Shown here piece after piece: positions 1 through 8,487 of a stretch of DNA of 64,000 nucleotides (position 1 is its first letter; every line of letters starts with the position of its first letter). The stretch lies in assembly GCF_001547895.1 (NCBI RefSeq), contig NZ_AP014627.1, positions 2,731,501-2,795,500 of the forward strand, written 5' to 3'. This DNA comes from Pseudomonas sp. Os17 (GTDB taxonomy: Bacteria > Pseudomonadota > Gammaproteobacteria > Pseudomonadales > Pseudomonadaceae). The position numbers and the translations under genes were made by a program. Below the pieces are notes generated by a model. The model was not told the DNA's origin. It saw only the letters and a list, made by a program, of their open reading frames with translations, and did no database searches.

Positions 1-792
1 CACCGGCTCGGTCAGCGGAACGCTGACCAGGGTCGGGTGATCGGCGGCGGGCATGGCCAGGCTGGGCATGGCCGACACCCCGAGCCCGGCTTCCACCATG
101 CCCAGTGAAGTGGACAGGTGCTGCACCTCGTAGAACCACTGGGGCCGCCAGCTCAAGCCGGACAGGGCGTGGTCCAACAGCATGCGGTTGCCGCTCAGGC
201 GGCCGACGCCGATCAAGCGGTAGTCGCTCAGTTCCGACCAGGTCACCGAGCTGCGCTCGGCCAGTTCGTGGTCGCGCCGGCAGGCCAGGACAAAGGGCTC
301 GTTGACCAGTGGCACGAACTCGATGTCCGGGTGCTGGCCGCTCATCATGTTGATGCCGAAGTCCGCTTCGCCGCGCAGCACCGCTTCAAGGCCCTCGTTG
401 GCACTGAGGTCGAGCAGACGGATGCGGATTTTCGGGTAGCGCTGGTTGTACAGGCGGATCACCGACGGCAGGAAGTAGAACGCCGCCGTGGGGATGCAGG
501 CCAGGGTCACCTGACCGATCTGCCGTTCCGCCAGCTCACGGATGTTGAGGATCGAATCGTCGAAGTCGTCCAGCAGGCGGCGGGCCTTGGGCAGGAAGTC
601 GCGGCCGACGCTGGTCAGGCTGACCTTGCGTGTGGTGCGATCGAGGAGGGCGGTGCCCAGCCCCTCTTCGAGCTTTTTCATGCGCCGGCTCAGGGCCGGT
701 TGGGACAGGTGCAAGGCGTCGGCTGCTTCGTGGAAACTCCCCAGTTCGGCGATTTTCACGAAAGATCTGATGTCCTGAAGCTCATATTCCAT
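1..792 (-). CDS. LysR-family transcriptional regulator (C-terminus cut by window edge)
   Basis: The reverse strand reads open from an ATG at 792 to the window edge, giving about 264 residues of a protein that normally has about 300. The N-terminus (MEYELQDIRSFVKIAELGSF) and the following ALHLSQPALSRRMKKLEE segment form the LysR winged helix-turn-helix. The rest matches a LysR substrate-binding domain, with segments such as ACIPTAAFYFLP and GVSAMPSLAMP. It diverges from the prpF-like gene at 963 across a 170-bp gap, the usual layout for a LysR activator and its target operon. It probably controls the isomerase/transporter/porin operon in response to an imported carboxylate. The family assignment is firm; the effector is not known from sequence. 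Confidence 0.93.
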   Translation of the reverse strand, partial: MEYELQDIRSFVKIAELGSFHEAADALHLSQPALSRRMKKLEEGLGTALLDRTTRKVSLTSVGRDFLPKARRLLDDFDDSILNIRELAERQIGQVTLACIPTAAFYFLPSVIRLYNQRYPKIRIRLLDLSANEGLEAVLRGEADFGINMMSGQHPDIEFVPLVNEPFVLACRRDHELAERSSVTWSELSDYRLIGVGRLSGNRMLLDHALSGLSWRPQWFYEVQHLSTSLGMVEAGLGVSAMPSLAMPAADHPTLVSVPLTEPV

Positions 793-962
793 GGGGGCTA
801 CTCAAGGCGGGAGTCGGGTGGGGCGCTGGCGGACACGATATTTAACTCATGCGCCAAACGCAATAATCTCTCTGATCTTTGCATTGGAAACACATTTTAA
901 TCCCTGACACTCTTGTGCCCAGAACATCAATTACCTCGATTGATCAACAAGAGTCAGTGTTC
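793..962. promoter_or_regulatory. Divergent promoter region, lysR / prpF-like operon
   Basis: This 170-bp spacer separates the two divergent starts and is more AT-rich than the flanking genes. LysR regulators normally bind T-N11-A sites in such spacers. No specific operator could be fixed by eye, so this is a positional inference. Confidence 0.4.
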
Positions 963-2045
963 ATGCAACGAATTCCTTGTGTGTTGATGCGCGGCGGCAC
1001 CTCCAAAGGGCCGTTTTTTCTGGCCTGGGATCTGCCGGTGGCCGTGTCCGAGCGTGATGAGCTGTTGCTCAACCTGATGGGCTCCGGCCATGAGCTGGAA
1101 ATCGACGGCATCGGCGGTGGCAGCCCGCAAACCAGCAAGGTGGCGATCGTCAGTCCGTCGCTGCACCCGGAGGCGGATGTCGATTACCTGTTCGTCCAGG
1201 TCATGGTGTCCCAGCGGCGGGTCGATACCGCGCCCAACTGCGGCAACATGCTGTGCGCTGTCGGGCCTTTCGCGATCGAGCAGGGGCTGGTCAAGGCCAC
1301 GGGGGCTCAGACCCAGGTGCGGATCCGCAACCTCAACACCGGCACCCTGGTCCATGCCCAGGTCCAGACCCCCGATGGCAAGGTCAGCTACGAAGGCGAC
1401 ACCACCATCGACGGCGTGCCGGGCAGCGCGGCGCCGGTGGCCCTGACCTTTCTCGATGCCGCCGGGAGCAAGACCGGCCAGTTGTTCCCCACCGGCCAGC
1501 CTCAGGACCTGATCGACGGCATTGCCGTGACCTGCATCGACATGGCCATGCCCATGGTGCTGGTGCAGGCGGCCTGCCTGGGCAAGCGCGGCGATGAAAG
1601 CCCCGCCGAACTGGACGCCGATACGGACTTTCTCCAGCGCCTGGAGAGCCTGCGGCTCAAGGCCGGCCTGGCCATGGGCCTGGGGGATGTCAGCGACAAG
1701 GTGATTCCCAAGCCGGTGCTGGTGTCCCCGGCCCGGGCGGGGGGCACCCTGGCGGTGCGCTATTTCATGCCCCACAACTGCCATCGGGCCCTGGCCATCA
1801 CCGGCTCCATCGGCCTGGCTACCGCCTGTGTCACCGCCGGCAGCGTGGTGGCCGAGATGCTCGGCGGGATCAGTGAACCGCGTCTGCATCAGGTTCGAAT
1901 CGAACACCCCAGCGGGGCGATAGATGTCGTATTGTCCTACAGCGGAACCAGCCCCGAGACCATCCGCGCCTCGGTGGTCCGCACCGCTCGCCGGTTGTTT
2001 TCCGGGTATGTCTACGCGCCTGCTGCACAACGTCTAGCCGGTTAG
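963..2045 (+). CDS. PrpF/GalD-family isomerase (4-oxalomesaconate tautomerase-like)
   Basis: A 360-residue protein starting MQRIPCVLMRGGTSKGPFFL, the typical opening of the PrpF family, which has a DapF-like two-domain fold. The conserved DTAPNCGNM motif puts the active-site Cys near residue 93. Relatives include 2-methylaconitate isomerase (PrpF), 4-oxalomesaconate tautomerase (GalD) and fungal aconitate delta-isomerase; all shift a double bond in a tricarboxylic acid. The ATG at 963 was preferred to an upstream in-frame start at 879 because it begins exactly at the family N-terminus. There are no gallate (galA/B/C) or 2-methylcitrate (prpB/C/D) genes nearby. Two carboxylate transporters and a porin follow, so the substrate may be another acid such as an aconitate isomer. 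Family sure, reaction open. Confidence 0.88.
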   Translation: MQRIPCVLMRGGTSKGPFFLAWDLPVAVSERDELLLNLMGSGHELEIDGIGGGSPQTSKVAIVSPSLHPEADVDYLFVQVMVSQRRVDTAPNCGNMLCAVGPFAIEQGLVKATGAQTQVRIRNLNTGTLVHAQVQTPDGKVSYEGDTTIDGVPGSAAPVALTFLDAAGSKTGQLFPTGQPQDLIDGIAVTCIDMAMPMVLVQAACLGKRGDESPAELDADTDFLQRLESLRLKAGLAMGLGDVSDKVIPKPVLVSPARAGGTLAVRYFMPHNCHRALAITGSIGLATACVTAGSVVAEMLGGISEPRLHQVRIEHPSGAIDVVLSYSGTSPETIRASVVRTARRLFSGYVYAPAAQRLAG

Positions 2046-2100
2046 TCGACGCGCTGTCGATCCTGGTTGCATCAGTACAATTCTAAAAATGGGTGATGCC

Positions 2101-3414
2101 ATGAAAGTTGTTAAATCGCTCTACTTCCAGATCCTCTGCGCGGTGTGCCTCGGGGTACTGGTGGGGCACTTCTGGGCCCAGCAAGCCATTGCCTTGAAGC
2201 CGCTGGGCGACGCCTTCATCAAGCTGATCAAAATGATGATCGCTCCCGTGGTGTTCTGCACCATCGTCACCGGCATCGCCGGCATGAGCGACAAGCGTTC
2301 CCTGGGGCGGCTGCTGAGCAAGACCATGCTGCTGTTCCTGGGCCTGACGCTGATCAGCCTGTTCATCGGCCTGGCGGCGGTCTACCTGTTCCAGCCCGGC
2401 GCGGGGATGAACATCGACCCCACCCGGCTGAACACCCAGGGCCTGTCCCAGTACACCGAGTCGGCGGCCAAGCTGGGGGTGGTGGAATTCTTCATGCACA
2501 TCATCCCCGAGACCTTCATCGGCGCCTTCAACAAGGGCGAGGTCCTGCCGGTGCTGTTTATCGCGGTGCTGTGCGGGTTTGCCCTGTCGTCCCTGGGCGA
2601 GCGTGGCAAGCCGGTGCTGGAGGTACTGGAGTCGGCCTCGCAGATGGTGTTCAAGATTTTTTCCTACCTGATGCGTTTTGCCCCCGTCGGCGCCTTCGGG
2701 GCCCTGGCCTTTACCGTGGGCCAGTACGGCATCACCTCCCTGGGCGCCCTGGCCAAACTGATCATGACCCTGTATGTCGCCTGCGGCTTCTTTGTCTGCG
2801 TGGTCCTGGGGGGCATTTGCCGGGCCAACGGCTTCAGCCTGTGGAAGCTGCTGCGCTACCTGCGCGAAGAGTTCCTGGTGGTGCTTGGCACCTCGTCCAC
2901 GGAGCCGGTGATGCCGCGCATGCTGGAAAAACTCCAGGCCCTGGGCTGCCGCAAGAGCGTGGTGGGGCTGGTGCTGCCCACCGGCTATTCGTTCAACCTC
3001 GACGGCACGGCGATCTACCTGTCCCTGGCGGCGATCTTCATTGCCCAGGCGTGCAACATCGACCTGAGCGCCGGGCAGGTGGTCACCATGCTGGCGATCA
3101 TGCTGCTGTCGTCCAAGGGCGCCGCCGGAGTGACCGGCAGCGGTTTCGTGGCCCTGGCCTCGACCCTGACGGTGATTCATGACATCCCCCTGGCCGGCCT
3201 GGCGTTGCTGATCGGCATCGATCGCTTCATGTCCGAGGCCCGGGCCCTGACCAGCCTGGCCAGCAACGCCGTGGCAACCGTGGTGATCGCCATTTCGGAG
3301 CAGGCCTGCGACCGCCAGGTGCTGTTGCGCACGCTCGATGGCCAGCCCCTTGCGGCCCAGGCCGCTGCTGCCGACGACACCCCGGCGAGCGCGCTGGCGA
3401 ACAAGCTCGGCTAG
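2101..3414 (+). CDS. DctA-type dicarboxylate/amino-acid:cation symporter
   Basis: A 437-residue inner-membrane protein of the DAACS (glutamate/dicarboxylate carrier) family. Signature elements appear in order: a Ser-rich re-entrant loop GTSSTEPVMPRM near residue 265, the TM7 motif PTGYSFNLDGTAIY, the second loop SSKGAAGVTGSGFVALAST and the TM8 segment GIDRFMSEARALTSLASNAV with the substrate-binding Arg and Asn. It should import a C4-dicarboxylate or related acid with Na+ or H+. An in-frame ATG at 2089 exists, but GGGTGA lies at normal spacing before 2101, so 2101 is preferred. It follows the prpF-like gene by about 55 bp in one orientation and is likely in the same operon. Confidence 0.92.
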   Translation: MKVVKSLYFQILCAVCLGVLVGHFWAQQAIALKPLGDAFIKLIKMMIAPVVFCTIVTGIAGMSDKRSLGRLLSKTMLLFLGLTLISLFIGLAAVYLFQPGAGMNIDPTRLNTQGLSQYTESAAKLGVVEFFMHIIPETFIGAFNKGEVLPVLFIAVLCGFALSSLGERGKPVLEVLESASQMVFKIFSYLMRFAPVGAFGALAFTVGQYGITSLGALAKLIMTLYVACGFFVCVVLGGICRANGFSLWKLLRYLREEFLVVLGTSSTEPVMPRMLEKLQALGCRKSVVGLVLPTGYSFNLDGTAIYLSLAAIFIAQACNIDLSAGQVVTMLAIMLLSSKGAAGVTGSGFVALASTLTVIHDIPLAGLALLIGIDRFMSEARALTSLASNAVATVVIAISEQACDRQVLLRTLDGQPLAAQAAAADDTPASALANKLG

Positions 3415-3463
3415 ACCCGCCAGGCCGCACCGCTTCACCCCAAGTACCGACTCAACACCTGTG

Positions 3464-3490
3464 CCGGGCGCCCTTGATCGGGGCGTCCGG
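3464..3490. other. Intercistronic hairpin
   Basis: A near-perfect inverted repeat (arms CCGGGCGCCC and GGGCGTCCGG, 7-nt loop) lies between the DctA-like and CitMHS genes. It has no T-run, so a role in mRNA processing or stability is more likely than full termination. Function is inferred. Confidence 0.45.
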
Positions 3491-3553
3491 TGCTCGGGTG
3501 GCCGTGCGCCCGCGCGTCGGCCACGCTCATCATAAAAACAAGAGAATCGACTT

Positions 3554-4858
3554 ATGCTCGCTTTACTCGGCCTCGCCATGGTGGTGGTCTTCACCTTCCT
3601 GATCATGACCAAGCGCCTGTCGCCCATCGTGGCGTTGACGCTGGTGCCCATCGTCTTCGCGGTGCTCGGCGGGTTTGCCGGCACCACCGGCAAGATGATG
3701 CTCGACGGCCTGAAAATGGTCGCGCCGTCGGCGGCGCTGTTGCTGTTCGCCATTCTGTTCTTCGGCTTGATGATCGATTCGGGGCTGTTCGACCCGCTGA
3801 TCCGCAAGATTCTCAAGCGGGTCAATGGCGATCCGACCAAGATCGCCATGGGCACCGCGCTGCTGTCGCTGGTGGTGGCCCTGGACGGTGACGGCACCAC
3901 CACCTACATGATCACTTGCGCGGCCATGCTGCCGCTGTACAAGCGCATCGGCATGAACCCGATGATCCTCGCCACCATCTCCATGCTGTCCTTGAGCATC
4001 ATGAGCGGCATGACCCCCTGGGGCGGGCCGGCCACGCGCGCCATCGCCGCCCTGGGCCTGGATGCCGGCGAGTACTTCGTGCCGCTGCTGCCGACCATGA
4101 TCGGTGGCGCCGCCTGGGTGGTGTTCACCGCCTACCTGCTGGGCCGGGCCGAACGCAAGCGCATCGGCAATACCCAGCTGCAAAGCGGCGGTGGCGACTG
4201 CTACATCAAGGCGATTCTCGAAGACACCCCGCACAAGCGGCCCAAGCTGGCCTACGTCAACCTGCTGCTGGTGATGGCGGTGATGACCGCGCTGGTGCTG
4301 GGCCTGATGCACTCGGCGGTGTTGTTCCTGATCGGTTTTGTCCTGGCCTTGATGATCAACTACCCGCAGCTGGATATTCAGAAAGAGCGCATTCTGGCCC
4401 ACTCGGGCAACGCCATGACCGTGGTGCTGCTGGTGTTCGCCGCGGGGATCTTCGCCGGCATTTTCTCCGGCACCAAGATGGTCGACGCCCTGGCGCAGAC
4501 CCTGGTGGACTGGATCCCGCCGTCCTGGGGCCACCTGTTCCCGCTGGTGGTGGCGCTGACCAGCATGCCGTTGACCTTCGTCCTGTCCAACGACGCCTAC
4601 TACTTCGGCGTGGTGCCGATCCTGGCCAACGCGGCGGCGGCCTATGGCATTTCTCCCCTGGAAATCGCCCGTGCCTCGATCCTCGGTCAGCCGGTGCACC
4701 TGATGAGCCCGCTGGTGGCCTCGACCTTGCTGCTGGTGGGCATGGTGGACCGCGACATCGGCGACTTCCAGAAAGCCACGGTGAAGTGGGCCGTGCTGAC
4801 CTCCCTGGTCATTACCGCCCTGGCCTTGCTGACCGGGGCCCTGACCCTGTTCGTCTGA
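3554..4858 (+). CDS. CitMHS-family citrate/proton symporter
   Basis: A 434-residue polytopic membrane protein starting MLALLGLAMVVVFTFLIM. It carries hallmarks of the CitMHS family (metal-citrate:H+ symporters of the CitM/CitH type), including ALDGDGTTTYMITCAAMLPLY near residue 105, MSGMTPWGGPATRA near 150 and a C-terminal LSNDAYYFGVVPIL. The family imports citrate complexed with a divalent metal. It shares direction with the upstream prpF-like and dctA-like genes and the downstream porin. Having two different carboxylate carriers in one operon suggests more than one related acid, or a substrate and its isomer, is taken up. Confidence 0.92.
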   Translation: MLALLGLAMVVVFTFLIMTKRLSPIVALTLVPIVFAVLGGFAGTTGKMMLDGLKMVAPSAALLLFAILFFGLMIDSGLFDPLIRKILKRVNGDPTKIAMGTALLSLVVALDGDGTTTYMITCAAMLPLYKRIGMNPMILATISMLSLSIMSGMTPWGGPATRAIAALGLDAGEYFVPLLPTMIGGAAWVVFTAYLLGRAERKRIGNTQLQSGGGDCYIKAILEDTPHKRPKLAYVNLLLVMAVMTALVLGLMHSAVLFLIGFVLALMINYPQLDIQKERILAHSGNAMTVVLLVFAAGIFAGIFSGTKMVDALAQTLVDWIPPSWGHLFPLVVALTSMPLTFVLSNDAYYFGVVPILANAAAAYGISPLEIARASILGQPVHLMSPLVASTLLLVGMVDRDIGDFQKATVKWAVLTSLVITALALLTGALTLFV

Positions 4859-4949
4859 TTGCCTCGAAACCCTCTTTTGTAGCCGGGCGCGCCTGCTGGC
4901 GGGGCGCTTGGCGAACTGCGCCTTGAATAACAACAACGAGAAGTACGAC

Positions 4950-6203
4950 ATGAGCCATTTGCTGATTCGCGCAACGGTATTTTCCTGCTTGAGCCTGCCA
5001 CCCGTGGCCGGGCTCCAGGCCGCTGACTTCATCGACGACAGCAGCCTCAAGCTGCAACTGCGCAACGTCTATTTCAACGAGAACTTCCGCGACGAACACG
5101 GCCTCAGCGCCAAGGCCGCGCGCACGGCCAAGAGCGAGCGCACCGAGTGGGCTCAAGGCTTCCTGCTGGACTATCAGTCCGGATTCACCCCGGGCACCCT
5201 GGGGTTCGGGGTCGATGCCCTGGGGCTGCTGGGGGTTCGGCTCGATTCCGGCAAGGGCCGCAGTGGCACGGGGCTGCTGCCGGTGCACGACGACGGTCGC
5301 GCCGCGAGCGAATTTGCCAGTGCCGGCGCCACGGCCAAGGTGCGGCTGGCCAAGACCACCCTCAAGTACGGCACCTTGCTGCCCAAGACCCCGGTGCTGG
5401 TCTACAACGATGCCCGTCTGTTGCCGCAGACCTATCAGGGCACCCAGCTCACCAGCACCGATATCGACGGCCTGAGCTTGACCGGCGGTTATCTGCAGCG
5501 CTTCAAACTGCGGGATTCCACCGACAGCGTGGGGCTGGTGCCCGACGGCTACAGCGGCGGCCAGTCCGGGGACTTCCGCTACGGCGGGGGCGAATACAAA
5601 TGGAGCAAGACCCTGCGCCTGAGCTATTTCCATGGCGAGCTCGAAAACTTCTATCGGCAGGATTTTGTCGGCCTGCAACATGACCTGGCGCTGAGGCAGG
5701 GGACCTTGACCAGCGATCTGCGCTACTTCCGCAGCGCCGATTCAGGCGCGGCGTTCGACGGCAAGATCGCCAACCGCATGTTCAGCGGCCAGCTGACCTA
5801 CGCGATTGCCGGGCATTCCCTTGGCGGCGGCTATCAGCGCCTGAGTGGCGATGCCGGCTTGCCCTATATCAGCGGCGCCACGGTCTACTCCTTCAGTAAC
5901 GCCGGCATCGGCAAGTTCATCGAGGAGGGCGAGAGGACCTGGATGCTCGGCTATGGCTACAACTTTGCCAGCCTGGGTGTCCCCGGCCTGACCTTCAGCT
6001 CGCGCTACCTGAGCGGCAATGACGGCAAGTCCAATACCCGCGTCGATGAGTGGGAGCGCGACAGCGAACTGGCCTACGTGCTCCAGCAGGGCTCGTTCAA
6101 GGGGCTGGGGGTGAAGCTGCGCAACTACGTGTATCGCTCCGACTACTCCCGTGGACGCGACAGCAACCGCCTCTACATCACTTACGACATCGCCCTCTGG
6201 TAA
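4950..6203 (+). CDS. OprD-family outer-membrane porin
   Basis: A 417-residue protein with a signal peptide ending near LQAAD and a mature start FIDDSSLKLQLRNVYFNENF, the classic N-terminus of OprD/Opd substrate-specific 18-strand barrels. Alternating beta-strand segments continue to a C-terminal DIALW, ending in an aromatic residue as outer-membrane barrels do. The start at 4950 has a GAGAAG ribosome site. The tricarboxylate porin OpdH belongs to this family. The position after a citrate-type carrier suggests this is the outer-membrane gate for the same acid. The gene ends 5 bp before the convergent M48 protease gene. Confidence 0.93.
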   Translation: MSHLLIRATVFSCLSLPPVAGLQAADFIDDSSLKLQLRNVYFNENFRDEHGLSAKAARTAKSERTEWAQGFLLDYQSGFTPGTLGFGVDALGLLGVRLDSGKGRSGTGLLPVHDDGRAASEFASAGATAKVRLAKTTLKYGTLLPKTPVLVYNDARLLPQTYQGTQLTSTDIDGLSLTGGYLQRFKLRDSTDSVGLVPDGYSGGQSGDFRYGGGEYKWSKTLRLSYFHGELENFYRQDFVGLQHDLALRQGTLTSDLRYFRSADSGAAFDGKIANRMFSGQLTYAIAGHSLGGGYQRLSGDAGLPYISGATVYSFSNAGIGKFIEEGERTWMLGYGYNFASLGVPGLTFSSRYLSGNDGKSNTRVDEWERDSELAYVLQQGSFKGLGVKLRNYVYRSDYSRGRDSNRLYITYDIALW

Positions 6204-6208
6204 CGCAT

Positions 6209-7219
6209 CTACAACGGCTTGAAGCGCCCATCCCACTGCGGATCCAGGCGCTGGATGCGTGCGGCCAGCGGCGGGTGGGTGGCGAACAGGCGTTCCAGGC
6301 GCAGTTTCACTCCCTGATGGAAATACAGGTGGCTGTACTGGGCGGCGGCGAAGGCCCGCAGGCGTGAGCCGGCGCTGCTGTCGCCGATCTTTTTCAGGGC
6401 CCCGGCAATGCCCTGGGGGTTGCGGGTGAACTGCACCGCCGAGGCGTCGGCGAGAAACTCGCGCTGACGGCAGATGGCGGCCTTGATCAGGTTGCCCAGC
6501 AGGCTCCCCAGGGAGCCGAAAATCAGCAGGGCCAGGCCCAGCACGGCAAACACGATCTGCCAGAAGAAGCGGTGGCGGTCGTTGCCCAGGTGTTGCTTTT
6601 CGGCCTGGCGCAGCACCGCGATGCCCGCCAGGCTGAACACCAGCAGGCCGTGGATCACCGCCAGCAGCCGGGTGTTGAGGCGCATGTCACCGTTGTAAAT
6701 GTGGCTGAACTCATGGGCGACCAAGCCCTGCAATTCGTCGCGGTCCAGATGGACGAGGGCACCGCGAGTGATTCCGAGCACCGCCTGCTCCGGGGTCAGT
6801 CCGGCGGCGAAGGCATTGATCGCGTCTTCCGGCAGTACATACACCGCCGGCAAGGTGGCACCCGAGGCCAGGGCCATTTCCTCGACGATATTGAGCAGGC
6901 GCTGTTCCTCGTTGCCCCGCGGCGAGTCGTTGATCAGGCGTCCGCCCAGGTGCTCGGCGATCACCTTGCCGCCGGCCCGCAGGCGCCAGGTCTTGTACCA
7001 ACTGCCCAGCACCACCACCAGCAGCATGAGCAGTGCCACGACCGCGACCACGGCCCAGTTCAGCACCTTGGGCTGGCCGTACTCCTGGCTCAGCTCGCGC
7101 CATAACAGGCCCAGCCCCAGGCTGCTGAGGCTGACCAGGGTGGTCACCGCCAGGGTCATCAACAGCAGCAGTTTGAGGGTGTGGCGCCGGGCACGGGCCT
7201 GGTGTTGAAAGAACTTCAT
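6209..7219 (-). CDS. M48-family membrane metalloprotease (HtpX-like)
   Basis: A 336-residue protein with two N-terminal membrane segments (about 17-40 and 55-75). The zinc-protease motif HEFSH lies near residue 166, and a later EFLAD supplies the third zinc ligand. Two further hydrophobic segments lie between them. This is the HtpX/Oma1-like M48 arrangement, a membrane protease facing misfolded or short-lived membrane proteins. It sits directly downstream of a lemA gene on the same strand with a 27-bp gap, a pairing common in bacteria. The substrate is unknown. The C-terminal FATHPPLAARIQRL is typical of the family. Confidence 0.92.
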   Translation of the reverse strand: MKFFQHQARARRHTLKLLLLMTLAVTTLVSLSSLGLGLLWRELSQEYGQPKVLNWAVVAVVALLMLLVVVLGSWYKTWRLRAGGKVIAEHLGGRLINDSPRGNEEQRLLNIVEEMALASGATLPAVYVLPEDAINAFAAGLTPEQAVLGITRGALVHLDRDELQGLVAHEFSHIYNGDMRLNTRLLAVIHGLLVFSLAGIAVLRQAEKQHLGNDRHRFFWQIVFAVLGLALLIFGSLGSLLGNLIKAAICRQREFLADASAVQFTRNPQGIAGALKKIGDSSAGSRLRAFAAAQYSHLYFHQGVKLRLERLFATHPPLAARIQRLDPQWDGRFKPL

Positions 7220-7246
7220 GCAAGTTTCCGGGGGCAGGCGGCGGGG

Positions 7247-7846
7247 TTATTGGAACGACACTTTGCTGGCGTCCTGGATCTGCGCGCTGTCGGCGAATTG
7301 CAGCAGCGCGGCATCGGCGCGATGGCCGAACAGCCCGGCGAAAAACAGCGCCGGCACTTGCTGCTTGCACAGGTTGTAGTCGGTCACGGCGTCGTTGAAG
7401 GCCTGGCGCGCGTAGGCGACCTTGTTCTCGGTGCTGGTCAGTTCTTCGCTGAGCTGCGCCATGTTCTGCGAGGCCTTGAGTTCCGGGTAGGCTTCCAGGC
7501 TCAGGTGCAGGCGGTCGAGGACTTGGTCCAGGGCACCCTGGTCCTGGCCCAGGCGGGCAATGCGCGCGCTGTCGCCGGGTTGCGCGGCGGCCGCTTGCAG
7601 GCTGTCCCGGGCGCTGTTGCGGGCCTCGGCCAGGGCGGTCAGGGTCTGGCGCTCGTGCTGCAGGTAGCCCTTGACGGTTTCCAGCAGGTTGGGGATCAGG
7701 TCGTAGCGGCGCTTGAGTTGCACTTCGATCTGGGCGAAGGCATTGCGCAGGCGATTGCGCCGGGTCGTCAGACGGTTGTAGAGACTGACCAGGTACAGCG
7801 CCAGAACGGCGAGCAGCACCAGGGCGACGATATCGGCGGTGGCCAT
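7247..7846 (-). CDS. LemA family protein
   Basis: A 199-residue protein with one N-terminal membrane helix (IVALVLLAVLALYLVSLYN), followed by the LemA signature around RLRNAFAQIEVQLKRRYDLIPNL and a long alpha-helical, coiled-coil-prone region ending in KVSF. LemA proteins are membrane-anchored with a cytosolic or periplasmic helical domain of unknown biochemical role. They are often encoded next to M48 proteases, as here, and may present or regulate protease substrates. The start ATG at 7846 directly precedes the hydrophobic helix. Confidence 0.93.
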   Translation of the reverse strand: MATADIVALVLLAVLALYLVSLYNRLTTRRNRLRNAFAQIEVQLKRRYDLIPNLLETVKGYLQHERQTLTALAEARNSARDSLQAAAAQPGDSARIARLGQDQGALDQVLDRLHLSLEAYPELKASQNMAQLSEELTSTENKVAYARQAFNDAVTDYNLCKQQVPALFFAGLFGHRADAALLQFADSAQIQDASKVSFQ

Positions 7847-7938
7847 GGGATGTCCTTATCGGGGTGAGGCGTGGGGGCGGCCATGGTAACGGAAACGTCC
7901 CGGGCCGTGACAGCGCTTTGCTCAAGTAGCCAATCAGG

Positions 7939-7975
7939 GATTGCCCTGGGCCGGCAATTCTGCGAAAAAGCGCGC
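7939..7975 (+). repeat. Direct repeat, left copy (flanks DUF4265/Imm10 pair)
   Basis: A 37-bp sequence matched at 33 positions by 8894-8930. The last 24 bp (CGGCAATTCTGCGAAAAAGC plus GCGC) are identical. The two copies bracket exactly two genes, suggesting a cassette boundary or local duplication. Confidence 0.85.
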
Positions 7976-8033
7976 GGCGCTCCGGCTTCAAGGTCGAGGG
8001 GGCGCCTTTCATTCGATGAACCAGGGACAGGCG

Positions 8034-8465
8034 ATGGACAAGATCATGCTCAGGTTGACGGTGGTCGACGATTACCCACCGGTTGCCAGCGAAGGGGTCT
8101 GGGCTGAGCAGCAGCCGGACGGCCTGTACCGGATCGCCAATCTTCCTTTCTATTCCCAGGACGTCTGTTATGACGACGAGGTGGCCGTCCAGGTCGAGGC
8201 CGATGGCCTGAAATGGTTCAGGCAGGTGGGGCGCAGCAGTGGCAACAGCACCTTGCGGGTGGTGTTCTTCAAGGCCGGCCGGGAGCGGATCCCGGAGGTG
8301 CTGGAGCGGATCAACGCCCTGGGTTGTCGCTGGGAGGGCATGAGCCAGGCCTTCTTCGCGGTCAACGTACCGGCCTCGGTGCCGTTGGACAGCGTGCTGG
8401 AGTACCTGCAGGCGTGCGTTGACCAGGATTGGCTGGATTATGAAAGCGGGCTGTTGCGCCAGTGA
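8034..8465 (+). CDS. DUF4265 domain-containing protein
   Basis: A 143-residue soluble protein starting MDKIMLRLTVVDDYPPVASE. The pattern EGVWAEQQPDGLYRIANLPFYSQDVCYDDEV (in part) and the later LRVVFFKAG and LGCRWEGMSQAFFAVNVP match DUF4265, whose function is unknown. The ATG at 8034 was chosen because AGGGA lies about 10 nt upstream; an in-frame ATG at 8016 is possible. It is followed after 22 bp by an Imm10-like gene, and members of this family often lie beside immunity-type genes. A role as an immunity protein is therefore a guess from context. No toxin gene is adjacent. Confidence 0.8.
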   Translation: MDKIMLRLTVVDDYPPVASEGVWAEQQPDGLYRIANLPFYSQDVCYDDEVAVQVEADGLKWFRQVGRSSGNSTLRVVFFKAGRERIPEVLERINALGCRWEGMSQAFFAVNVPASVPLDSVLEYLQACVDQDWLDYESGLLRQ

Positions 8466-8487
8466 CCGCGCCAGGGAACAAGGACCG

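Noticed and set aside
879..962. N-terminal extension of the PrpF-like protein
   Set aside because: The added residues are not family-like, and the ATG at 963 begins exactly at the conserved N-terminus.
963..2045. Confident galD symbol for the PrpF-like gene
   Set aside because: No other gallate genes are nearby, and several different reactions occur in this family.
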